64,000 bases of DNA from Palsa-744 sp036498265 (lineage in GTDB: Bacteria; Actinomycetota; Thermoleophilia; Solirubrobacterales; Solirubrobacteraceae), in the NCBI GenBank assembly GCA_036498265.1, contig DASYFT010000030.1, positions 62,001 through 126,000 on the forward strand, read 5' to 3'. The translations under genes and the position numbers were made by a program. Below, one piece after another: positions 39,180-47,579 of the stretch. Positions within the stretch are counted from its first letter, which is position 1. Every line of letters starts with the position of its first letter. The notes beneath the pieces were generated by a model. That model searched no databases and was not told where the DNA came from. It saw nothing but the letters and a program-made list of their open reading frames with translations.

Positions 39180-39668
39180 GTGCCTGCACCGGCGGCGTCC
39201 GCATACGACTTCATCCTGGCCCTGCACATCATCGCCGTGGTGGTCGCCTTCGGCTGGACGTTCACGCTGCCCGTCGTCTACGCGGTGGCCGTCAAAGTCG
39301 ACCCTCGCGGCCTGCCGCTGCTGCACAGGATCGAATACAGCATCTTCAGGCTGATCCTCAACCCGGCGCTGGTCGTGGTGCTCGGCGCGGGGATCTTCCT
39401 GGCGAGCGACGGGCACCACTGGAAGGAGTTCTTCGTGCAGTGGGGGCTCGCCGCGGTGGTCGTCCTCGGCGGCGTGGTCGGCGCCGTCCTCATCCCCGCC
39501 GCCAAACGCGCGGAGGCCGCCGCGCGGCGTGACCTCGAGGCCCATGCCGGCGGCGACTTCGAGCCCGGCGAGGACTACCGGGCGGCCGTGCGCCGCCTGA
39601 ACATCGTCGGATCGGCCGCGTCGCTGCTGGTGCTGGTCACGATCGTGATCATGGCCGTCAAGCCCTAG
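39180..39668 (+). CDS. DUF2269-like four-helix integral membrane protein
   Basis: A 162-residue membrane protein with four hydrophobic segments: YDFILALHIIAVVVAFGWTF with a conserved His, LILNPALVVVLGAGIFL, LAAVVVLGGVVGAVLIP and ASLLVLVTIVIMAV. The L-A-L-H-I-x-A-V-V start and the helix pattern match the DUF2269/COG5528 type, whose function is unknown; the first-helix His could bind heme or metal. The loop between helices 3 and 4 is charged (AEAAARRDLEAHAGGDFE). It is independently transcribed from a TACGAT box, and nothing in the context gives a role. Confidence 0.72.
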   Translation: MPAPAASAYDFILALHIIAVVVAFGWTFTLPVVYAVAVKVDPRGLPLLHRIEYSIFRLILNPALVVVLGAGIFLASDGHHWKEFFVQWGLAAVVVLGGVVGAVLIPAAKRAEAAARRDLEAHAGGDFEPGEDYRAAVRRLNIVGSAASLLVLVTIVIMAVKP

Positions 39669-39742
39669 CTACGGGATCGTCCGTTCCCGCTCGGGGCCTT
39701 CGGCCGTCGAGCGTGCTCGGACGACCCTCCGCTTGCCGAGGA

Positions 39743-39775
39743 TGCGATGACACGCGCCGAGCGTGCGATGACACG
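39743..39775 (+). promoter_or_regulatory. Two direct repeats TGCGATGACACG spaced 21 bp, upstream of asd
   Basis: The 12-mer occurs exactly at 39743-39754 and 39764-39775. The 21-bp centre spacing puts both on one DNA face. The second copy reaches the -35 zone relative to the -10 at 39796. This is a candidate binding site for a regulator of asd. I see nothing else in the 139-bp gap before asd. Confidence 0.5.
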
Positions 39776-39795
39776 GTGGATGAGAGGGGAGCCGG

Positions 39796-39801
39796 TACCC
39801 T
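39796..39801 (+). promoter_or_regulatory. -10 box TACCCT, asd gene
   Basis: TACCCT ends 6 nt before ATG 39808. Confidence 0.4.
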
Positions 39802-39807
39802 GCGGAC

Positions 39808-40851
39808 ATGGCCTCCGAGGGCTACAGGGTGGCGGTCGTGGGCGCGACCGGACAGGTCGGCACGCTGATGCTCGAGCTTCTGCGCGAGCGTCGGTTCCCC
39901 GCCCGCGAGATCGTGCCGTTCGCCTCCGAGCGCTCGCTCGGCAGGGAGCTGGAGGGCGGCCTGGTGGTGCAGGGCCTGAGCGAGGAGTCGGTGCGGGGGT
40001 TCGACCTGGCGCTGTTCTCCGCCGGCGGCTCCACCTCCGGCGAGTGGGCTCCACGCTTCGTGGACGCGGGCGCAACCGTGATCGACAACTCCTCCCGCTG
40101 GCGGATGCACGACGACGTGCCCCTGGTGGTCAGCGAGGTCAACCCCCGGGCTCTGGAGGGACACCATGGGCTCATCGCCAACCCGAACTGCTCCACCATG
40201 CAGATGGTCGTCGCGCTGAAGCCGCTCCAGGACGAGGCCGGGATCGAGCGGCTCGTCATCTCCACCTACCAGGCGGTGTCGGGCACCGGCAGGCGGGCGG
40301 TCGACGAGCTGCTGGAGCAGTCGCACGCGCTGCTGCACGAACGCGAGCCTCCGGCGCCCGAGCAGTACGCGCACCGGATCGCCTTCAACGTGATGCCGCA
40401 TGCCGGCAGCTTCGCCCCCGGCGAGGACCACACCGACGAGGAGCGCAAGCTGATCAACGAGACGCGCAAGATCCTCGAGGACCCGTCGATCAGGATCAGC
40501 GCCACGTGCGTGCGGGTGCCGGTGGTGACAGGCCACTCCGAGGCGGTCAACGTGGAGACCCGGCGGCCGCTCTCGCCTGAGCGCGCGCGCGAGCTGCTGC
40601 GCCAGGCCCCCGGCGTGACCCTGCTCGATGATCCCGCAGGCGCGCTCTATCCGCTCGCCACCGAGGCCGCCGGGAGCGACGAGGTGTTCGTCGGGCGCGT
40701 CCGTCGCGATCCCGGCAACGAGAGCGCGCTCGACCTCTGGATCGTGGCCGACAACCTGCGCAAGGGAGCCGCCACCAATGCCGTGCAGCTGGCCGAGGCG
40801 CTGGACGCGCGCGACCTGGTGCGGCCCCAGCGCGCAGCTTCGCCCGCATAG
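39808..40851 (+). CDS. asd: Aspartate-semialdehyde dehydrogenase
   Basis: A 347-residue enzyme. The NADP-binding start is YRVAVVGATGQVGTLMLELLRERRFP. DNSSRWRMHDDVPLVVSEVN is typical. The active-site Cys is in GLIANPNCSTMQMVVALKPL, the substrate-binding Arg/His region is SATCVRVPVVTGHSEAVNVE, and the C-terminal end WIVADNLRKGAATNAVQLAE is diagnostic. It reduces 4-aspartyl phosphate to aspartate semialdehyde, the branch point to lysine/diaminopimelate, threonine and methionine. It stands alone without a lysC neighbour in the window, under a promoter with two 12-bp direct repeats. Confidence 0.96.
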   Translation: MASEGYRVAVVGATGQVGTLMLELLRERRFPAREIVPFASERSLGRELEGGLVVQGLSEESVRGFDLALFSAGGSTSGEWAPRFVDAGATVIDNSSRWRMHDDVPLVVSEVNPRALEGHHGLIANPNCSTMQMVVALKPLQDEAGIERLVISTYQAVSGTGRRAVDELLEQSHALLHEREPPAPEQYAHRIAFNVMPHAGSFAPGEDHTDEERKLINETRKILEDPSIRISATCVRVPVVTGHSEAVNVETRRPLSPERARELLRQAPGVTLLDDPAGALYPLATEAAGSDEVFVGRVRRDPGNESALDLWIVADNLRKGAATNAVQLAEALDARDLVRPQRAASPA

Positions 40852-40898
40852 TCCAGATCGCTGAAGGAGTAGGCGCAGATCGCTCGAAAGGTGGGGCG

Positions 40899-42029
40899 AT
40901 GATCTCCTCGGAGGTGCAGCGCACGCTCGTCAAGTCGCCGCCCGAGCTCTGGACCGAGCTGAGCGACCCAGCCGCCCTCAGCCGCCACCTTGGGGAGCTC
41001 GGCGAGATCCGCATAACCCGCGTCGAGCCCGAAAAGACGGTCGAGTGGGAGGCCGACCATGCGACCGGCACCGTCCTCATCAAGCCCTCCGGCTGGGGAA
41101 CCCGGGTCACCCTCACCGTCACGCGGGAGGTCCCGGCGCCCGAGCAGGCGTCCGGCGCGGAGGAGCCTGAGCCGTCCCCCGCGGTCGCCGACGAGGACCG
41201 GGGGCCAGGCGAGACCGTCCAGACGGAGCCCGAGGCAGACTCCTCGCTTGGCGCCGAGGCGGCAGCACCCGAGGAGGAGCTCTCACTCGCCGCTGACGTC
41301 GCGGCGGCACCCGAGGAGGAGCACTCTCCGGTTGCCGAGGAGGAGGGTTGGGAGGACCCGGAGTGGGCGTACGAGCCCGAGTCGGAGCTCGAGTCGGACG
41401 CCGAGCCGGAGGCCGAGCCCGAGGCCGAGTTCGAGCCGGACGCGGAGCCGGAGCTGGACCCCGAGCCGATGACCGAGCCACGCCGGGGCTTCCTTGCCCG
41501 GCTGTTCGGCAGGCGCCGCAGGCCCGGTGGGCAGGCGCCGCCGGCCGCGCCCGAGGTGGAGGCCGACCCGGACAACGGCACCGTTCTCGAAGCCGGAGGC
41601 GGCCGCGACGCAGCGGATGGCCTGGACAGCGGTCCGCCGTTCGATCCCTACGTTGCTGCGCGGGCCGAGGAGGCGATCGTCGAATGGCAGGCCGAGGACG
41701 AGGACGCCGTGGCTCCCGGCTGGCAGGGCCCGGCGACACCGGCAATGGAGGCCGTCAGGCAGCCGCAACCGGCCACCGCCGCTGCGGCGGCGGCGGCAGC
41801 AGCAGCATCGGCAGCAGCGGCTGCGGCCGAGAACCCGGTGGCAGAGCCGCCGGGCACCGACTGGGAGTCCGACGCCGGCGCCGAGCAGCCGCCCGCGGAG
41901 CAGCCGGTGGACATCTCGGCCGAGCTGAGGGCCGCCGAGGAGACCGCGGCGGAGGAGGTCACCGCGCTGCTGACCTCGATGCTGGACCGGCTGGGCACCG
42001 CGCATCACCGCCCGTTCTCCCGGGCCTGA
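40899..42029 (+). CDS. SRPBCC-like domain with long acidic, Ala-rich disordered tail
   Basis: A 376-residue protein. The first ~80 residues (VQRTLVKSPPELWTELSDPAALSRHLGELGEIRITRV, then VEWEADHATGTVLIKPSGWGTRVTLTV) look like a compact START/SRPBCC (polyketide-cyclase-like) domain. The rest is low complexity: an acidic Glu/Pro/Ala region (EPEAEPEAEFEPDAEPELDP), a short basic insert (RRGFLARLFGRRRRPGG), then a poly-Ala run (10 Ala, Ser, 6 Ala) and a final amphipathic helix (AAEETAAEEVTALLTSMLDRL). A Shine-Dalgarno-like GAAAGGTGGGG precedes the ATG. The function is unknown; the acidic-basic-acidic layout suggests a protein-protein or membrane scaffold. The gene is codon-repeat rich and prone to length change. 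Confidence 0.6.
   Translation: MISSEVQRTLVKSPPELWTELSDPAALSRHLGELGEIRITRVEPEKTVEWEADHATGTVLIKPSGWGTRVTLTVTREVPAPEQASGAEEPEPSPAVADEDRGPGETVQTEPEADSSLGAEAAAPEEELSLAADVAAAPEEEHSPVAEEEGWEDPEWAYEPESELESDAEPEAEPEAEFEPDAEPELDPEPMTEPRRGFLARLFGRRRRPGGQAPPAAPEVEADPDNGTVLEAGGGRDAADGLDSGPPFDPYVAARAEEAIVEWQAEDEDAVAPGWQGPATPAMEAVRQPQPATAAAAAAAAAASAAAAAAENPVAEPPGTDWESDAGAEQPPAEQPVDISAELRAAEETAAEEVTALLTSMLDRLGTAHHRPFSRA
41778..41828 (+). repeat. Poly-alanine codon repeat (GCN tract)
   Basis: Ten Ala codons, one Ser and six Ala codons, containing runs of GCG and GCA triplets. In-frame slippage would change tract length without breaking the gene. Confidence 0.85.
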
Positions 42030-42077
42030 CGGGGCGCGCAGGGCACGCCTGGCCCGGCCGCGCACCGCCCGCGCGGA

Positions 42078-42083
42078 TAGGAT
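42078..42083 (+). promoter_or_regulatory. -10 box TAGGAT, acyl-CoA carboxylase beta gene
   Basis: TAGGAT ends 10 nt before ATG 42094. Confidence 0.45.
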
Positions 42084-42093
42084 CCCTGGCTCC

Positions 42094-43733
42094 ATGGCAA
42101 GCAGTCCCCACGATCGTCAGGCGGACGCGGCGCTGCTGGCAGCGTCGCGCAGCGGTCATCGCAAAACGCCCCGCCAGAAGGCGCCGGAGACCTACGAGGA
42201 GAAGCTGGCGCAGCTGCAGGAGCTGCGCGAGGCGGCGCTGCACTCCGCACCCGAGGCGGAGGAGAAGCAACACGCGCGCGGCAAGTACACGGCCCGGGAG
42301 CGCGTCGAGAAGCTGCTGGACCCAGGCTCCTTCCAGGAGCTGGACACGTTCGTGCGTCACCGCACCTACGACTTCGACATGCAGAAAAACCGTCCCTGGG
42401 GCGACGCGGTGGTGACGGGGCACGGGACGATCGACGGGCGGCGGGTGTGCGTCTTCAGCCAGGACTTCACGGTGTTCGGCGGCTCGCTGGGCGAGGTGAT
42501 GGGCGAGAAGATGGTCAAGATCATGGACCTGGCGGCCAAGATCGGCTGCCCGGTGATCGGCATCAACGACTCGGGCGGTGCGCGCATCCAGGAGGGCGTG
42601 GTGTCGCTCGGCGCCTACGGCGACGTGTTCGTGCGCAACGTGAGGTGCTCGGGCGTGATCCCCCAGATCAGCCTGATCATGGGTCCTTGCGCGGGCGGAG
42701 CGGTCTACTCGCCGGCGATCACCGACTTCGTCTTCATGGTCAAGGAGACCTCGCACATGTTCATCACCGGCCCCGACGTGATCAAGACGGTCACGGGCGA
42801 GGAGGTCGGCTTCGAGGAGCTGGGCGGCGCGATGTCGCACAACACGAAGTCCGGTGTGGCCCACTTCGCCTCCGACGACGAGGACGCGTGCCTGGAGGAC
42901 TGCCGCTACCTGATCAGCTTCCTGCCCCAGAACAACCTCCAGACCACGCCGCGGGTGCAGCCGGCCGACGACCCGGAGCGCATGGATCCCGAGCTCGACC
43001 ACGTCGTGCCGGACAACCCGAACAAGCCGTACGACATGCGCGACGTGGTTCGGCTGATCGTGGACGAGGAGGAGTTCCTCGAGGTCCACGAGCACTACGC
43101 CAAGAACATCATCTGCGGCTTCTCGCGGCTCGACGGCTTCGCCATCGGCGTGGTGGGCAACCAGCCGTCGCAGCTGGCCGGCGTCCTGGACATCGACGCC
43201 TCCGCCAAGGCGGCGCGCTTCGTGCGCACGTGCGACGCGTTCAACATCCCGCTGCTGACCTTCGTGGACGTCCCCGGCTTCCTGCCGGGAACGAGCCAGG
43301 AGTGGGGCGGGATCATCCGCCACGGAGCCAAGCTGCTGTATGCGTTCACGGAGGCGACGGTGCCGAAGCTGACGGTGATCACGCGAAAGGCCTACGGCGG
43401 CGCGTACGACGTGATGGCGTCAAAGCACATGCTCGCCGACTTCAATTTCGCGTGGCCGACCGCGGAGGTCGCCGTGATGGGCCCGGAGGGCGCCGTGAAC
43501 ATCATCTACCGGCGGGACATCGCCGGCAGCCCACCCCCGAGGAGCGGCGCAAGAAGCTCATGGAGGACTACAAGGCGCGCTTCGCCAACCCCTACACGGC
43601 GGCCGAGCGGGGCTACATCGACGACGTGATCGTGCCGCACGAGACGCGACCGAAGCTGATCACCGCGCTGCACACGCTGCAGAGCAAGCGCGAACCGGGC
43701 CCGAAGCGCAAGCACGGGAACATCCCGCTGTAG
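42094..43733 (+). pseudogene. Acyl-CoA (propionyl-CoA type) carboxylase beta subunit, apparent -1 frameshift near 3' end
   Basis: The carboxyltransferase subunit runs in frame 1 from ATG 42094 through KYTARERVEKLLDPGSF, INDSGGARIQEGVVSLG, ISLIMGPCAGGAVYSPAI and QEWGGIIRHGAKLLYAF to NIIYRRDIAGSP. There the frame breaks at the C-run 43534-43538. Frame 1 ends in an Arg/Ser-rich tail at 43629, while the other frame continues the family sequence (PTPEERRKKLMEDYKARFAN, then YIDDVIVPHETR) to TAG 43733. One extra C would restore a protein of about 546 residues, the usual length. A sequencing or assembly indel in the homopolymer is the simplest explanation, and a real mutation or a programmed -1 shift is possible. 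It transfers the carboxyl group from biotin to propionyl/acetyl-CoA and pairs with 43753 and 48942. Confidence 0.85.
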
Positions 43734-43752
43734 CGGCGCGGCGGGCGTCACG

Positions 43753-43980
43753 ATGGGGCTGATGGCCAAGCGCTCAGGTCACCTGCGGGAGATCCCACCG
43801 TCGGCCACGGCCGAGGAGGCGGCGGCGATCGTGGCGGCGATCGAGCGCTTCATGCACGACACGGCGCCGGCACCGGTGGCCTCGCGCGAGCCCGCCGATC
43901 GCTGGCGGCAGGCGGCTATTCTCGAAGGGATCTCGAGGGAGCACGAGGACGACGCTCCCGACCCCTGGATAAACACCTGA
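43753..43980 (+). CDS. Small acyl-CoA carboxylase epsilon-type subunit (AccE/PccX-like)
   Basis: A 75-residue protein starting MGLMAKRSGHLREIPPSATAEEAAAIVAAIERF. It has a single predicted helix, TAEEAAAIVAAIERF, then a Pro/Ala linker and a Trp/aromatic end (WRQAAILEGI, then DPWINT). Small actinobacterial epsilon subunits share the T-x-E-E-x-A-A-(I/L)-V-A helix plus a C-terminal Trp motif, and are encoded just after the beta subunit, as here (19 nt after its stop). It would bridge and stimulate the alpha-beta carboxylase complex. The family call is by layout and context because such proteins diverge fast. Confidence 0.65.
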   Translation: MGLMAKRSGHLREIPPSATAEEAAAIVAAIERFMHDTAPAPVASREPADRWRQAAILEGISREHEDDAPDPWINT

Positions 43981-43987
43981 AAGCCGC

Positions 43988-44086
43988 TAGGCTTTGGGCT
44001 AATACTTTCGGCCGGCCGCGCCGGCAGCGCAGGCACCCCGAACTCAGCCCCGGACCGAGGTCCCGGGTCAGGAGGTTTTCGCAGAC
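43988..44086 (+). promoter_or_regulatory. Promoter and structured leader of the sulfur-assimilation operon
   Basis: TAGGCT (43988-43993) and CTAATACT (43999-44006) are candidate -10 regions, implying a leader of 75-90 nt, in contrast to the leaderless neighbours. The leader holds GCCGG-ccgcg-CCGGC and a stronger hairpin (44049-44067, about 7-8 bp with one bulged C) just before the Shine-Dalgarno AGGAGG (44070-44075; 11 nt to ATG). The hairpin could control ribosome access. I found no short cysteine-rich reading frame or recognisable riboswitch core. Confidence 0.5.
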
Positions 44087-45922
44087 ATGGAGCCCGTTTC
44101 GATCCCCGCGCACCGCGGCACCCTCGAGGACCCGGAGGTCCTCCAGAACGTGCCCGGGCACGTGATCCCGATCCTCCAGCGCGAGTACGACGACTTCAAG
44201 ACCGAGGCGACGAAGTTCCTGGCGGGCGAGACGCCGGAGGACGACTTCATCAAGTTCCGCCTCAAGCAGGGCGTGTACGGCCAGCGCCAGGCGGACGTGC
44301 AGATGATCCGCGTCAAGCTTCCGTTCGGCGGGATCACGCCCGAGCAGATGGAGGCCTTCGCCGAGGTCATCGAGAAGTACGTGCCGCTCAACAAGGGTCA
44401 CATCACGACCCGCCAGAACATCCAGATGCACCACGTGCCGCTGCCGGAGGCGGAGAAGCTGATCCGCGAGCTGGGCGAGTCGGGCCTGTCGAGCCGCGAG
44501 GGATGCGGCAACACGATGCGCAACGTGACGGGAGATCCGTGGGCCGGTGTCGCCAAGGACGAGCTGTTCGACCTGACTCCCTACGCGGGCGCGTACGTGC
44601 GCTACTTCGTGCGCCACCCCACCACCCAGGCGATGCCGCGCAAGGTCAAGACATCCTTCGACGGCGGCCCGCGCGACCGCGCGATCAGCGGCATCCACGA
44701 CGTGGCCTTCCGCGCCCGCGTTCGGGAGTCGACCGACCCCGCACACCCTGGAGAGGTGCGCGGCGTCGAGATGCTGGTGGGCGGCGGAACCTCGATCATG
44801 CCGCGGGTTGCGCAGGTCCTCTACGACTTCCTCGAGCTCGACAACGGCGAGTACCTGAAGGTGACCGAGGCCGTGATGCGGATCTTCGACCGTCAGGAGT
44901 GGCTCCGGGCCAACCGCGCGAGGGCACGCATCAAGGTGTTCGTCGACAAGTACGGGATCGACGAGCTGCGCAGGCAGGTCGAGGAGGAGCTCCAGGGCGA
45001 CTGGGTCAAGGAGCGTGACTTCTCGATCGAGCAGCGGCTGTTCCTCGACGACGAGCGCGAGTCCGCCCCCGGCCCGCCCGAGACCTACGGAACGCCCAAC
45101 GGCGATCTGTCGCAGTTCGAGCGCTTCCGCGCGGCGAACGTCGCCGAGCAGAAGCAGGAGGGGTTCGTGACGGTCGAGGTGAAGGTCAGCCGCGGCGATC
45201 TGAGCCCCGAGCAGCTCAGGGGCCTGGCGGCTGTCATGCGGGCGTACGCAGGCGGCTACGCGAGGACGACCGTGCAGCAGAACTTCGTCCTGCGGTGGGT
45301 GCGCCCTGAGTGCGTCTACGACCTCTGGCTGGCGCTGTCGGAGCTCGGCCTGGGCGAGGCGGGCGCACGCGAGGTCACGGACGTGGTGTCCTGCCCGGGC
45401 ACCGACTCCTGCAAGCTCGGCATCACGAGCTCGATGGGCCTCAACCAGGCGGTGCGCGAGCGCCTCGCGGAGATGGTCGTCACGGACGAGCTCACCCGGA
45501 AGGTCAACATCAAGATCAGCGGCTGCCCGAACGGCTGCGGCCAGCATCACGTCGGGAACATCGGCTTCACTGGCGCGTCGATCAAGGTGGGCGAGCACAC
45601 CATCCCCGCCTACATCCCGCACGTCGGCGGCGTGTGGGAAGGCGGCGAGGTCAGGTTCGGCACGCGCCTGAAGCTCCGGCTGCCGTCCAAGCGCGTCCCC
45701 GAGGCGATCGAGCGTTGGCTCGGTCACTACGAGGCCAACCGCTCGGACGGCGAGGAGTTCAACGACTTCGTGGATCGTGTCGGGACGGCCGAGCTCGAGG
45801 GGCTCGTCAAGGAGCTGTCGCTACCGGTCGACTTCGGACTGGAGACGATGAACGACTTCATCGATTGGGAACGGAAGGTCCCCTTCGAAGTCATCCGCGG
45901 CGAGGGCGAGTGCGCCGTTTAG
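44087..45922 (+). CDS. Ferredoxin-dependent sulfite (nitrite/sulfite) reductase
   Basis: A 611-residue siroheme/[4Fe-4S] reductase with the duplicated family fold. First half: FRLKQGVYGQRQADVQMIRVKLPFG and NKGHITTRQNIQMHHV, with siroheme-contact Arg residues, then GCGNTMRNVTGDPWAG. Second half: VSCPGTDSCKLGIT and ISGCPNGCGQHHVGNIGFTG, which together give the C-x5-C and C-x3-C cluster ligands. It reduces sulfite to sulfide with six electrons. Nitrite reductases share the fold, but the following cysH, cysD and cysN genes argue for sulfite. It has a clear AGGAGG ribosome binding site and is the first gene of the operon. A gene symbol (sir/sirA) is not assigned because nomenclature varies. Confidence 0.92.
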   Translation: MEPVSIPAHRGTLEDPEVLQNVPGHVIPILQREYDDFKTEATKFLAGETPEDDFIKFRLKQGVYGQRQADVQMIRVKLPFGGITPEQMEAFAEVIEKYVPLNKGHITTRQNIQMHHVPLPEAEKLIRELGESGLSSREGCGNTMRNVTGDPWAGVAKDELFDLTPYAGAYVRYFVRHPTTQAMPRKVKTSFDGGPRDRAISGIHDVAFRARVRESTDPAHPGEVRGVEMLVGGGTSIMPRVAQVLYDFLELDNGEYLKVTEAVMRIFDRQEWLRANRARARIKVFVDKYGIDELRRQVEEELQGDWVKERDFSIEQRLFLDDERESAPGPPETYGTPNGDLSQFERFRAANVAEQKQEGFVTVEVKVSRGDLSPEQLRGLAAVMRAYAGGYARTTVQQNFVLRWVRPECVYDLWLALSELGLGEAGAREVTDVVSCPGTDSCKLGITSSMGLNQAVRERLAEMVVTDELTRKVNIKISGCPNGCGQHHVGNIGFTGASIKVGEHTIPAYIPHVGGVWEGGEVRFGTRLKLRLPSKRVPEAIERWLGHYEANRSDGEEFNDFVDRVGTAELEGLVKELSLPVDFGLETMNDFIDWERKVPFEVIRGEGECAV

Positions 45923-45963
45923 GTGCGCCATCTAAGGTCGATGAGGAAACGAGACGACAAAAG

Positions 45964-46635
45964 ATGCATCTACACGACAGCGACATAGTGGACGCAGCCC
46001 CTGCGCACTCCCCGGCGCTCAGCCTGACGCACACGCTGCGTGAGGCTGCCCGTCACGGTCAGGGGGCGGTGCTGCTGTGCTCCTTCCAGAAGGAGGAGTC
46101 GGTACTGCTGGACGAGCTGCTTCGCCTCGACCAGGGCACCGGCCGGCAGGTCCGGATCGTGACCATCGACACCGGCGTGCTGTTCGAGGAGACACTGCAG
46201 ACGTGGCGCGCCTTCGAGGAGCGCTTCGGCGTGAAGATCGAGGTTCAGGATGCGAGCAACGCCGAGCGGCCATGGAGCGGACCGGAGCACTGCTGCTCGG
46301 CCGCGAAGGTGGCGGCCCTCGAGAGCACGCTCGCTGGAGCGGTGGGCTGGATCACGGGGATCCGGCGCGAGCAGGGACCCACCCGCTCCGGAGCGGAGCT
46401 GATCGAACGCGACGAGCAGCGCGGCCTGTGGAAGTACAACCCGCTGGCGCACTGGACCGACAAGGACCTGTGGCGGCGCATCCACGAGCGCGACCTGCCG
46501 TACCACCCGCTCCACGACCGTGGCTACGAGTCGATCGGCTGCGCGCCGTGCACCCAGCCGGGGAGCGGCCGCGAGGGCCGCTGGGCGGGCACCGACAAGA
46601 CCGAGTGCGGTCTGCACATAGAGCTGAGCGAATGA
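45964..46635 (+). CDS. cysH: Adenosine 5'-phosphosulfate reductase (CysH family, [4Fe-4S] type)
   Basis: A 223-residue PP-loop-fold reductase: VLLCSFQKEESVLLDELL, then IVTIDTGVLFEETLQTWRAFEERFG. The paired cysteines EHCCSAAKV and IGCAPCTQPG are the four ligands of the [4Fe-4S] cluster that marks APS reductases, as opposed to cluster-free PAPS reductases. The C-terminal ECGLH carries the catalytic Cys that forms the sulfite adduct. It reduces APS directly to sulfite, which agrees with no cysC (APS kinase) gene in the operon. A TAAGGT box (45933-45938) after the preceding stop could be a secondary promoter. Confidence 0.95.
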   Translation: MHLHDSDIVDAAPAHSPALSLTHTLREAARHGQGAVLLCSFQKEESVLLDELLRLDQGTGRQVRIVTIDTGVLFEETLQTWRAFEERFGVKIEVQDASNAERPWSGPEHCCSAAKVAALESTLAGAVGWITGIRREQGPTRSGAELIERDEQRGLWKYNPLAHWTDKDLWRRIHERDLPYHPLHDRGYESIGCAPCTQPGSGREGRWAGTDKTECGLHIELSE

Positions 46636-46660
46636 CCATTCCGAGAGGGGAGACAGCCAG

Positions 46661-47578
46661 ATGAGCGTCGCCGCCCGTCCGCAGCTCAGCCACCTGCGGG
46701 CACTGGAGTCCGAGGCGATTCATGTCATGCGGGAGGTCGCCGCCGAATTCGAGCGCCCGGTGCTGCTGTTCAGCGGCGGCAAGGATTCGATCGTGCTGCT
46801 GAGGCTTGCCGAGAAGGCGTTCCGGCCGGCGCCGTTCCCGTTCCCGCTGATGCACGTGGACACGGGGCACAACTTCCCCGAGGTGATCGAGTTCCGGGAC
46901 CGTCGCGTGGCGGAGCTGGGCGAGCGCCTGGTCGTGGCGAGCGTGCAGGACTCGATCGACAGCGGTCGGGTCGTCGAGGAGACGGGGCCGCGAGCTTCGC
47001 GCAACCGGCTGCAGACTGTGACGCTGCTGGACGCGATCGCCGAGCACGGGTTCGACGCCGCCTTCGGCGGGGCGCGCCGCGACGAGGAGCGCGCGCGGGC
47101 CAAGGAGCGCGTGTTCTCGTTCCGCGACGAGTTCGGCCAGTGGGACCCCAAGAGCCAGCGGCCGGAGCTGTGGAACCTCTACAACGGGCGGATCCGCAAG
47201 GGCGAGCACGTGCGCGTGTTCCCGCTGTCGAACTGGACCGAGCTGGACGTCTGGGAGTACATCGACCAGGAGCGGCTGGAGGTGCCGTCGATCTACTTCG
47301 CGCACGAGCGCGAGGTGTTCAGCCGCGACGGCATGCTCTACGCCTGGCGCGACGGGACCGAGCTGATCGACGGCGAGAAGGTCTTCCCCGAAACCGTGCG
47401 CTACCGGACGGTCGGCGACATGAGCTGCACCGGAGGCGTCCGATCGGAGGCCACGACGCTCGAGGAGGTCGTCCTCGAGATCGCCGCGACGCGGATCACC
47501 GAGCGCGGTGAGACCCGGGCCGACGATCGGGTCTCCGAGGCGGCGATGGAGGACCGCAAGAAGGCCGGGTACTTCTAG
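46661..47578 (+). CDS. cysD: Sulfate adenylyltransferase subunit 2 (PP-loop subunit)
   Basis: A 305-residue protein with the ATP-pyrophosphatase PP-loop LLFSGGKDSIVLLRLAEKAF, then PFPLMHVDTGHNFPEVIEFRD, AFGGARRDEERARAKERVFSFRDEFGQWDP and VFPLSNWTELDVWEYI. It forms APS from sulfate and ATP, driven by the CysN GTPase. A good Shine-Dalgarno (GAGGGGAG) precedes the ATG, 25 nt after cysH. Full length for the family (about 300 residues). Confidence 0.97.
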   Translation: MSVAARPQLSHLRALESEAIHVMREVAAEFERPVLLFSGGKDSIVLLRLAEKAFRPAPFPFPLMHVDTGHNFPEVIEFRDRRVAELGERLVVASVQDSIDSGRVVEETGPRASRNRLQTVTLLDAIAEHGFDAAFGGARRDEERARAKERVFSFRDEFGQWDPKSQRPELWNLYNGRIRKGEHVRVFPLSNWTELDVWEYIDQERLEVPSIYFAHEREVFSRDGMLYAWRDGTELIDGEKVFPETVRYRTVGDMSCTGGVRSEATTLEEVVLEIAATRITERGETRADDRVSEAAMEDRKKAGYF

Positions 47579-47579
47579 T

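Noticed and set aside
43988..44086. Cysteine-rich upstream ORF or known riboswitch in the sulfur leader
   Set aside because: No start codon with Cys codons in the leader and no recognisable riboswitch core.
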